A DNA stretch of 44,176 nt from Leptolyngbyaceae cyanobacterium CSU_1_3. Lineage in GTDB: Bacteria > Cyanobacteriota > Cyanobacteriia > Leptolyngbyales > Leptolyngbyaceae. The stretch covers positions 1 through 44,176 of the forward strand of contig JAAUOZ010000020.1 in NCBI GenBank assembly GCA_012034655.1, read 5' to 3'. Below, piece by piece: positions 1-6,400 of the stretch. A program made the translations under genes and the position numbers. A model generated the notes under the pieces. That model made no database searches, was not told the origin of the DNA, and saw only the letters and a program-made list of their open reading frames with translations. Position 1 is the stretch's first letter. Every line of letters begins with the position of its first letter.

Positions 1-46
1 CACTGTCTGAGGAGCTAAGGCTGTCTATGCAGAAGGGGGCGATCGG

Positions 47-379
47 GTGGGTAAAGTGCTAGATGCAATTCGTCAAATTGATCAGTTAGCCCAACAAAAC
101 AAGGCAGTTTTTTTGTTGGCGATGACTCCATTATTGCGCGAAACTGGACAGCCTGGATCTCGCGATTACGAAATCAAAGCTCGTCAGCGACTACTAGAAT
201 TTACCCAATCTGAGAAGATCACTTATATTGACTTTTTACCCTTATTCAACTCGGTCACACAACCCAAAGATCTCTATCAAGATCATATTCACCTCAATAG
301 GTTAGGCAATACACTGGTCAGTGAGCAAATTAGCAAAGCAATTCTAGAATTTGTACCCAAAAATATTAAAGAAGAGTAG
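47..379 (+). CDS. SGNH/GDSL-type hydrolase, C-terminal part only
   Basis: This is the last ~110 residues of an SGNH/GDSL-like esterase or acyl-hydrolase. The supporting motif is the terminal DHIHLNRLGN (residues ~79-88), matching block V, where Asp and His are separated by two residues and complete the catalytic triad. The preceding KAVFLLAMTPLL strand also fits the flavodoxin-like fold. The block I Ser and blocks II-III are missing, so the catalytic N-terminal half lies left of the window. The same frame stays open upstream of this GTG back to base 11 (reading AVYAEGGDRV), but meets TGA at 8-10. An adjacent frame is open there and reads LSEELR, so the true gene probably continues leftwards through a one-base frame break near bases 14-26. 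The start given is therefore only nominal. The family call is moderately sure. Confidence 0.55.
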   Translation: MGKVLDAIRQIDQLAQQNKAVFLLAMTPLLRETGQPGSRDYEIKARQRLLEFTQSEKITYIDFLPLFNSVTQPKDLYQDHIHLNRLGNTLVSEQISKAILEFVPKNIKEE

Positions 380-414
380 TAATGGTTGGCTAGAAGACCT
401 CGGCGTAAGTTTGG

Positions 415-471
415 CTCAATGCTCTAAGTCTCCCCTGAAGGAGGGTTGGGCGGAGTCGAAGCCCGGCATCT
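415..471. repeat. Dispersed palindromic repeat, family A (degenerate copy)
   Basis: One degenerate copy of a dispersed element. It reads GCTCAATGCTCTAAGTCTCC, then GGAGGGTTGGGCGGAGTCGA and CCCGGCATCT. Related copies lie near 4393, 9066, 10057 and 23170. The best copy (10057-10115) has perfect 15-bp arms. All copies sit between genes. Confidence 0.6.
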
Positions 472-528
472 TGGGAATTCTCAGTTGAATCAGTGAATTA
501 ACAAAGCAGATAACAAGGAGGAATAAAT

Positions 529-1554
529 ATGGTTTTAGAAGGAATAGATGTTTCTGTTTATCAGGGCAATATCGATTGGGCAACGGTTGCTAGTCAAGGC
601 ATTTATTATGGTTTTGCCAAAGCTACCGAAGGCGCAAGTACGACTGACCCAGCCTTTGCAAAAAATTGGGCAGGGATGAAATCGGTAGGACTGGTGCGCG
701 GAGCCTATCACTTTTTTCGGGCAGGTAAAGATCCAACCGTGCAGGCTAATAACTTTTTGCAGATGATCAAAGGCAACTATGAACCGGCTGATCTGCCGCC
801 TGTTTTAGATTTGGAAATCTTAGATAATCTGGACCCAGCAACTGTCATCGATCGGGCTGCCCGTTGGCTCTCGGTCATCGAAACTGCAACGGGGCGCAAA
901 CCCATTATCTATAGCTATCCGGTCTTCTGGGAAGAAAAGCTAGGCAACCCTTTCCGCTTTAGCGACTACCCCCTTTGGATTGCCAATTTTGGAACTCGTG
1001 ACCCCTTTGTGCCGAGTGCATGGAAGCAGTGGGCATTTCATCAATACTCCGAATCAGGGAAAGTTAAAGGAATTGAGGGTAATGTAGATCTCAATCAGTT
1101 CAATGGTGATTTAGATGGGCTACAAAAGCTACTCAAGGGCAAAATTCCCTTAAGTGTGGGCTGCAAAGGCCAGGTTGTCAGAGAGCTACAGGAATTGTTG
1201 AAGGCGAAGGGGTTTGATGTGGGGACGATCGATGGCTCCTATGGCGCTCGTACTAAGGCGGCGGTGATTGCCTATCAACAGTCTAAAAAACTTCTGGCTG
1301 ATGGAATTGTCGGTTCTTCAACTTGGGCATCCCTACTCTCGACTGGGCAACCTACGCCCACACCTACCCCCATCCCCGTCATTACGCCTGCGCCTACACC
1401 CTCTCCCACTCCGATCGTACCCAGCATCAGCTTAATTAATGTATGTAAGAGCTATCGATCGCTTCCTCACCAGGATCAAGCCTTATCTTGGCTCCAGAGC
1501 CAGGTTCCTAAGGCAACGATCGATGAATTTGCCAAACGCTGGAGACAATCCTAA
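529..1554 (+). CDS. GH25 lysozyme (N-acetylmuramidase) with peptidoglycan-binding domain
   Basis: A family GH25 1,4-beta-N-acetylmuramidase, which cleaves the MurNAc-GlcNAc bond of peptidoglycan. The catalytic barrel spans residues ~4-205. It starts with GIDVSVYQG (Asp7), carries the D-x-E catalytic pair in PVLDLE (Asp94, Glu96), and ends with a GNVDLNQF motif typical of the family. A PG_binding_1 domain follows (~209-270), then a Thr/Pro linker (~275-297) and a ~40-residue tail (SWLQSQVPKATIDEFAKRW) that I do not recognise. The start is well supported by AAGGAGG at 515-521, seven bases before ATG. There is no N-terminal signal peptide, so export must use a holin-like or non-classical route, as for phage endolysins. 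It stands alone, and a hairpin follows the stop. Confidence 0.93.
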   Translation: MVLEGIDVSVYQGNIDWATVASQGIYYGFAKATEGASTTDPAFAKNWAGMKSVGLVRGAYHFFRAGKDPTVQANNFLQMIKGNYEPADLPPVLDLEILDNLDPATVIDRAARWLSVIETATGRKPIIYSYPVFWEEKLGNPFRFSDYPLWIANFGTRDPFVPSAWKQWAFHQYSESGKVKGIEGNVDLNQFNGDLDGLQKLLKGKIPLSVGCKGQVVRELQELLKAKGFDVGTIDGSYGARTKAAVIAYQQSKKLLADGIVGSSTWASLLSTGQPTPTPTPIPVITPAPTPSPTPIVPSISLINVCKSYRSLPHQDQALSWLQSQVPKATIDEFAKRWRQS

Positions 1555-1556
1555 AA

Positions 1557-1611
1557 CCCGACCTCTGACTTCTTGATCAAGAAGGGATGAATCGAGAAGT
1601 CAGAGATCGGG
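1557..1611 (+). terminator. Hairpin after the lysozyme gene
   Basis: Arms 1557-1573 and 1595-1611 pair over 17 bp with one mismatch, starting three bases after the lysozyme stop. There is no clear T-tract, so it may stabilise the mRNA 3' end or act as a weak terminator. Confidence 0.6.
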
Positions 1612-1645
1612 CAAGTTTCTACTAGGATCAAGTTCATAAGAAGTT

Positions 1646-1680
1646 AAAATTCAACCTCAAAATTCAACCTCAAAATTCAA
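1646..1680. repeat. 13-bp tandem repeat (AAAATTCAACCTC)
   Basis: Nearly three copies of AAAATTCAACCTC run into the 3' end of the exonuclease gene and supply its stop codon, so the last codons and stop lie within the repeat. Confidence 0.7.
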
Positions 1681-2455
1681 TGATCACGGGTGCGTGATCG
1701 CTTGGCTGAACTAGCTTGCGGGGAGTTGTATCGATCGTGCAAGACAGCGATCGTTCATATAAATCTGGGGTTGTGTAATGGTGATCAATTCGCCATCCTG
1801 CATTGCGACGAAACGCCCCGGTTCGGTAATCCCACCAGCTAAAGTTGCCGCCTTCTGGGGTAAATTTACGAAACACATCTGCTAAACCCAACGAGAGCAC
1901 GTTTTGTAGGGCCTCGCGTTCGACATCGGTGGCCATCACTTGTGTGGCGCGATTCTTGGGATCGTGGATATCAATATCTTCTAGAGCAATGTTGAAGTCT
2001 CCACACATCAGTAGTGAATTAGATTGCTGTAGCAAAACTTGCAAATATTCTCGCAAAACCTTGAGCCAGCCAAGCTTATAAATATATTTGTCGCTATCGA
2101 TCGCTGACCCATTGGGCACATACAAATTCACAATCCGAATGCCGTCTACAACCCCCGTAATGACACGTTTTTGCTCATCTAGATCTCCCACAGTCGCCTC
2201 TGGCAAAATTGCGCCAAATCCCATGCTGACATCCGAAAGCGGCGATCGACTCACTAACGCAACTCCGTTGTAACTTTTCTGCCCAAACACATAGGTGTGA
2301 TAGCCCAAATCGGTAAAGGACGATCGGGGAAAATTTTCATTGACCACTTTAGTTTCTTGTAGACAAAGCACATCAATTGGATTGTCTTGCAACCACTGTG
2401 TGACTTGCTCTAGGCGAATCCGAACTGAATTAACATTCCAAGTTGCAACTTTCAT
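1670..2455 (-). CDS. xth: Exodeoxyribonuclease III (AP endonuclease family)
   Basis: A 261-residue exonuclease III / AP endonuclease, close to the usual 260-270. It cleaves abasic sites in base-excision repair and has 3'-5' exonuclease and 3'-phosphatase activity. The EEP-fold motifs are in order: MKVATWNVNS (Asn7), LCLQETK (metal-binding Glu), the NLYVPNG strand, GDFNIA (catalytic Asp and Asn), GWRIDHH and the terminal SDHAPV with the catalytic His. The frame is open 24 codons further upstream, but homologues start at MKVATWN, so the ATG at 2455 is preferred. It is convergent with the lysozyme gene. Nothing looks broken. Confidence 0.95.
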   Translation of the reverse strand: MKVATWNVNSVRIRLEQVTQWLQDNPIDVLCLQETKVVNENFPRSSFTDLGYHTYVFGQKSYNGVALVSRSPLSDVSMGFGAILPEATVGDLDEQKRVITGVVDGIRIVNLYVPNGSAIDSDKYIYKLGWLKVLREYLQVLLQQSNSLLMCGDFNIALEDIDIHDPKNRATQVMATDVEREALQNVLSLGLADVFRKFTPEGGNFSWWDYRTGAFRRNAGWRIDHHYTTPDLYERSLSCTIDTTPRKLVQPSDHAPVIIEF

Positions 2456-2638
2456 AGAACAGGTACAAGAAGATCCCAAGCAGATGATTTTAACTTGTTT
2501 TGCCGACCATCTTAAATTTTCTAGCACTTCTAATAGAATTAGCCGTTTGCTGAGCCTTATAGCTAATTATTGGTCATCAAAATGACGAATGCTAAAGAAA
2601 GCATACTCAAGAACGGTTGAGCTACACAAGACATGAAA

Positions 2639-2690
2639 TCAATGCATATTTAATATCTGTTTTAATAAGAAGGTATAAAATATGCATTGA
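2639..2690. repeat. Perfect 13-bp inverted repeat, AT-rich
   Basis: Arms TCAATGCATATTT (2639-2651) and AAATATGCATTGA (2678-2690) are exact reverse complements with a 26-base spacer. The element lies ~200 bases upstream of the small peptide gene. It could be an operator, a structured 5' leader or a small mobile remnant. Confidence 0.6.
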
Positions 2691-2875
2691 TTAGCAATTA
2701 GAGTTCAGTAAATTCCAATACGCTAGTATTTACTTAACCCGAAAACCTTGCTACGAAAGAATTCTGGAAAAAATAGCGTCTCAAAAATCATCTTTACGCT
2801 AAAATTCTCTGATAACTATTGACAGTAGTTCTCAAAGTGGTAAGTTGATGTAGCTCATGAAATTCTATCAATATC

Positions 2876-2880
2876 AGGAG
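2876..2880 (+). promoter_or_regulatory. Ribosome binding site of the small peptide gene
   Basis: AGGAG lies seven bases before the ATG at 2888. It is an ideal Shine-Dalgarno and the main support for translation of this 51-codon frame. Confidence 0.75.
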
Positions 2881-2887
2881 TTGCATT

Positions 2888-3043
2888 ATGACCCTATCAA
2901 AGCAAACTAGTGGCAGAATCACGATCGAAGTTCGTGAAATTAAGCCTCAGACAAAATCAACCACCCAGATGAAGGCAAAAGCCGCCGTCGATGGCGATGG
3001 AGGCGCTGACTTTTCTACTTTTGATGGAGATGGTTCTGACTAA
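2888..3043 (+). CDS. Small Gly/Asp-rich peptide, candidate RiPP precursor
   Basis: A 51-codon gene with a strong AGGAG site. The N-terminal ~33 residues look like a leader: charged, soluble, with a short beta-prone stretch (GRITIEVREIKP) of the kind that docks onto modifying enzymes. The C-terminal part changes abruptly to Gly, Asp, Ser, Thr and Phe, with VDGDGGAD followed by FSTFDGDGSD at the end. The repeated x-D-G-D-G unit resembles both an acidic core peptide and a calcium-loop motif. There is no Cys, so a lanthipeptide is excluded. There is no signal peptide. The next gene is a JmjC/cupin oxygenase, with a strong hairpin between them. Translation is well supported. The precursor role is inferred from layout and composition; a free-standing small acidic protein is the alternative. 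Confidence 0.6.
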   Translation: MTLSKQTSGRITIEVREIKPQTKSTTQMKAKAAVDGDGGADFSTFDGDGSD

Positions 3044-3073
3044 CTTTTCCAAGTCCATTCGCTAAAATCTCAG

Positions 3074-3103
3074 AGTAAAGGTGTTTGAGAAAACACCTTT
3101 ACT
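3074..3103 (+). terminator. Perfect 13-bp hairpin with GAGA tetraloop between peptide and oxygenase genes
   Basis: Arms 3074-3086 and 3091-3103 are exact complements (AGTAAAGGTGTTT and its reverse complement) closed by a GAGA (GNRA-class) loop. It starts 30 bases after the peptide stop and ends 35 bases before the oxygenase start. With no T-tract, a partial terminator or mRNA-stabilising element seems likely. Either would give more precursor than enzyme mRNA. Confidence 0.7.
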
Positions 3104-3138
3104 GACGCTCGCTCAGAGACTCAGGATGACTAGAAACT

Positions 3139-4314
3139 GTGAAAGAAACTTTAGTGGACTCCGCACTGGCGAACCTATTAGCACCCCATAACGTTGAAGC
3201 GTTCCTGCAAAACCATTGGACTCAGAAGGGCTTATTTATTTCTAGCCAAGGCGATCGTCGGTTCGATTATTTGTTCTCGTGGAAAAAGTTAACAGAACTA
3301 TTAAACTTTCATGAGTTCGACTTTCCGGTCATGCGGCTGGCGTTAGATGGCAAAGTGCTCGATCCGAGTGATAATCAGCATTTCGTCAAGCGTTGCCAGG
3401 AAGGCGCAACTTTAATTCTCGATCGAGTTCACAAATTTGTTCCTGAAATTAATCAGTTTGCGTCAGCGCTCAGGTATGAAACTGGTCATCCGGTACAGGT
3501 GAACACCTATTGCTCCTATCCCGAAAAGCAAGGATTTCGCTGTCACTACGACACGCATGAAGTATTTATCTTGCAAGTCGATGGCTGTAAGCAATGGTAT
3601 GTTTTTCCCGATACGTTTAAGTATCCCCTCATCAATCACAAATCTGTTGATCTGACTCCTCCAGAAGGAGAAGCATATCTAAGCTGTGTCTTGCATCCGG
3701 GCGATTTGCTCTATATTCCTCGTGGTCACTGGCACTATGCTGTAGCGCTAGAGCAGCCGTCTCTACACTTGACATTAGGCATTTTGTGTAAAACCGGAAT
3801 TGACCTGCTGGAGTGGCTGATCAATGACTTACGAGATCAGGAAATCTGGCGCGAAAACCTACCATTAATTGCGAATCATCCCGATCTCCACATTAACGGT
3901 CTGATTCAAAAACTGGCGCAATGTTTGATCGATCGCGACATCGGCTCAGATTATGCAAAATTTTTGGCAATGACGGAGCGATCGTTACCCGAATATGCGT
4001 TTCCTTATCAGGCAGGGTTTCAGATTTTTGCCCAAGGAATGCAAACTCAATTTAGAAGACCTCAATATCAACAGCCAGAGATTCAAGAACTGGTTAAAGA
4101 CGAAGCTTACCAAATTAGAGTTTGCCGTAAGGAGGTAAAATTGCAAGGGGTGACAGGTACATTTGTGCATCAATTGTTTAGTAAAGAACACTTTACGGGT
4201 GCAGAAATTGCCAGTTGGCTACCCGGTTTTGATTGGGAAGCTGAGATTCAGCCGATGTTGACCCGTTTGGTTACAGAAGGTTTGATTTTTGTTGAAGATC
4301 TGGCTTTTGTCTGA
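3139..4314 (+). CDS. JmjC/cupin-4 2-oxoglutarate Fe(II) oxygenase with winged-helix tail
   Basis: A 391-residue protein of the bacterial ribosomal-oxygenase group (YcfD/RoxA, MINA53/NO66 type), a family that hydroxylates side chains of protein residues using Fe(II) and 2-oxoglutarate. The Fe ligands are visible: HYD (His136, Asp138) and the distal His199 in PRGHWH. Lys151 in DGCKQWYVF fits the 2-oxoglutarate contact. After the cupin barrel come a helical dimerisation segment (~220-300) and a C-terminal winged-helix-like region (~325-391, ending EIQPMLTRLVTEGLIFVED), as in known members. The start is GTG; an in-frame stop at 3127-3129 excludes anything further upstream, and AGGA lies at 3123-3126. 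The gene follows a small Gly/Asp-rich peptide and not a ribosomal gene, so that peptide is a plausible substrate. The chemistry is well supported; the substrate is inferred. Confidence 0.82.
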   Translation: MKETLVDSALANLLAPHNVEAFLQNHWTQKGLFISSQGDRRFDYLFSWKKLTELLNFHEFDFPVMRLALDGKVLDPSDNQHFVKRCQEGATLILDRVHKFVPEINQFASALRYETGHPVQVNTYCSYPEKQGFRCHYDTHEVFILQVDGCKQWYVFPDTFKYPLINHKSVDLTPPEGEAYLSCVLHPGDLLYIPRGHWHYAVALEQPSLHLTLGILCKTGIDLLEWLINDLRDQEIWRENLPLIANHPDLHINGLIQKLAQCLIDRDIGSDYAKFLAMTERSLPEYAFPYQAGFQIFAQGMQTQFRRPQYQQPEIQELVKDEAYQIRVCRKEVKLQGVTGTFVHQLFSKEHFTGAEIASWLPGFDWEAEIQPMLTRLVTEGLIFVEDLAFV

Positions 4315-4392
4315 TCTCAGTCTGCTGCTGCTCAAGTGCTGAAGTTATGCACATTTGTACCTATTAGCTTGGCAACAAAAGACACAACTAAG

Positions 4393-4454
4393 GTGAGTTC
4401 GACTGCGCTCACCTCACAAACGGCACGAGGGTTGAGCGCAGTCGAAACCCGGTT
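4393..4454. repeat. Dispersed palindromic repeat, family A
   Basis: The left arm reads GTTCGACTGCGCTCA and the right arm TTGAGCGCAGTCGAAACCCGG. It belongs to the same family as the copy at 10057. Confidence 0.7.
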
Positions 4455-4500
4455 CTATACACGAACAAAGGATGCCGGGCTAATAGCTAATAGCTCTTAA

Positions 4501-4542
4501 TGGGTCTATTGTGGGTCTATTGTGGGTCTATTGTGGGTCTAT
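4501..4542. repeat. 11-bp tandem repeat (TGGGTCTATTG), 3.8 copies
   Basis: Three exact copies of TGGGTCTATTG plus a nine-base partial copy. It is a typical cyanobacterial short tandem array in non-coding DNA. Confidence 0.85.
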
Positions 4543-5051
4543 CAACTTTTAACTGATGACTAGAGAATAGAATTGAGGGTTTCTCTTCTCGTCAATTCTT
4601 GGCAAAATGCCCGATTCTCGAAGGGTAATTCTTGATACAAATTCCGTATAAATGAGAATTACTTGCATTAAGTAGAAACTTGAGTTAACCTCTAATTATT
4701 GGTTGAGCAACTCTCAACTAATGCAACTTCTCTGATTAGCTTGGCAACAAAAGATCTGACATTAGGGCTTGCAGATCAATAATGTATCTACGCCGTGGGC
4801 ACGGCAGCGCCATGCCCCTACCAGAATTTATGGTTAGCTGGTACTTTATTTTCTCGCTTATCCCCCTAGCATCCTAATGTGAATTTTGGCTTCGCTTAAG
4901 CCACGGAGCCATTGAGTGCTGAGCAAAGCACGACCTCAGAAGTTTTTTTTGTGAGGGTTCTCTATGAAATTTTCTATAAACCTTTTCTGTAAAGCCTGAT
5001 CGTGCGATCGCCCCTCCTTACAATTCTCCCAGCAGATAGGAACTCAAGGTT

Positions 5052-6067
5052 ATGAGTCAATTTTTCTGTGCTCAAATGTCTCGTGAGTCTGGTGAAGATA
5101 TCGTTGGTAGTGCGCCAACTCATGCCACCTATATTTTGATTGAATGCCCCTACCCTTGGGCTGCTAAAGACTTTGACTCAAGCGCAATTCCCCCTAATCT
5201 CAGGGCACTGGTTGAGGAGTGCAAAATTGCGCGGATACCGCTCCGTTTTTTATTATTTACAGGTGACAAAAACACATCAGATTTGAGCACCCGGATCATG
5301 ATTTTCGCAAACAGGAGGGACTCTCTGCCGGGTATAAAAAGCGAGAATTGCAAGTAGGCACGATCGCAGAGGTTGCACCGCTACTCAAGAGTTATTTGAC
5401 GGAGCGATCGTTAGAAATCTCCTGTGAAGAAAGTGCCACTCAAGATCTGTTCATCTGCACCCACGGCAGCCACGATAAATGCTGTGCGAGATATGGATAT
5501 CCTTTCTACCGCAAGGCTAAAGCGATTGCTGCTGATCTAGCGCTAGATCAGGTGCGTGTATGGCAAGTGAGTCACATTGGTGGACATCGCTTTGCACCCA
5601 CGCTAGTTAGTTTTCCCGATGGGCGTTACTATGGCGCACTTGATGAAGCATCACTGACGGCAATTCTAACGCGAACAGGAAACAATATCTGCTTGAACAC
5701 CGTCTATCGAGGCTGGGGAATCTTGCCTAAGCAAGTGCAAGTACTAGAAAGAGAACTAGCTTTACAACATGGCTGGGGATGGTTTGGTTATCGAGTTAGC
5801 TATAAAATTATCAATGCAGACATCGAAACACAGGCAATGCAAGTGGAGCTTTATTGCGAAAAGCTAGGGTTTCGATCGCTTACCTACATCGCTAACATTA
5901 TCGAAGACGCAAGCAAAACACAAATGCTAATTGGTTCGTGTAATAGCGACCAACCCTCAAAGTTTGTCAAATTCAAGCTTGAAGATCTTCAATGCGTGTC
6001 GCAAACCCCTGATTGGGGCAGTGCTGCGAAACTGGCGATCGTCCCTTCTTACTCCAAGCAATTGTGA
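5052..6067 (+). CDS. Sucrase/ferredoxin-like family protein, frame broken once
   Basis: A member of the sucrase/ferredoxin-like (thioredoxin-like [2Fe-2S]) family, expected at 338 residues. The N-terminal part starts MSQFFCAQMSRESGEDIVG. The C-terminal part holds the family marks CTHGSHDKCCARYGYPFY and SHIGGHRFAPT, which supply the cluster-binding Cys residues and a conserved His. The frame breaks after RIMI, in the T-run at 5302-5305. Adding one T joins it smoothly to FRKQEGLSAGYKKRELQ, and the two pieces overlap as open frames. The locus is one gene with either a sequencing error or a fresh frameshift. Biochemical function in cyanobacteria is unclear; an electron-transfer role is inferred from the Cys pattern. 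The initiator ATG follows GGAACTCAAGGTT, a weak ribosome site. Confidence 0.8.
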
Positions 6068-6400
6068 TCTGAGCGTTGACATACACGATTACTTTTTTAG
6101 TTTGAGGAATTATATTGTAGAAATTATCAGCCTCGGAAGGAGGTGCATATCACCAACGCGGTGGAGAGTTGGCGATCGCCAGCCATAGAATCAGGGTCTC
6201 AGCCTTTTTTTAGGTCGATTAGCCTAATAATCTATCAACCTTGAGAACCTTAAGCTCCTTGGAGTAGCAATTCATAGGGTACATTGCCCGAAAGTGTGCC
6301 AGTTTCTCATCTACGATCCAGAAGATGAAAATGATCCTATGAACGGGAATAATAGTGAATGCCCAAACGTTCTGGGTTGCATTATTAACAAGCATTTCCC
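6068..6400. other. Intergenic region before the c-di-GMP enzyme gene
   Basis: A 333-base gap without a supported gene. It contains a GGTCTCAGCC-type element (6194-6206) similar to two copies near 16733 and 16773, and a GCGATCGC (HIP1) site. No clear ribosome site precedes the ATG at 6401. Confidence 0.5.

Larger units (their letters stand above)
2456..2887. other. Divergent intergenic region between xth and the small peptide gene
   Basis: A 432-base AT-rich region between divergent genes, so it should hold both promoters. It contains an inverted repeat (2639-2690, listed separately). No confident -10/-35 pair was identified and no convincing gene is present. Confidence 0.5.
4363..4754. repeat. 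20-bp exact direct repeat bracketing a 352-bp segment
   Basis: ATTAGCTTGGCAACAAAAGA occurs exactly at 4363-4382 and again at 4735-4754. The enclosed segment contains a family A repeat and an 11-bp tandem array but no gene. No transposase or terminal inverted repeat was seen. Confidence 0.7.
4315..5051. other. Repeat-rich intergenic region
   Basis: A 737-base gap with no convincing gene. It holds a family A palindromic repeat (4393-4454), an 11-bp tandem array (4501-4542) and a 20-bp direct repeat at 4363-4382 and 4735-4754. The sequence before 5052 should carry the promoter of the next gene. Confidence 0.7.

Noticed and set aside
2888..3043. Peptide considered as a lanthipeptide or microviridin precursor
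   Set aside because: No Cys for lanthionine, no microviridin TxKYPSD core, and no LanM or ATP-grasp gene nearby.
4501..4542. 11-bp array considered as CRISPR-like
   Set aside because: Units are contiguous without spacers.
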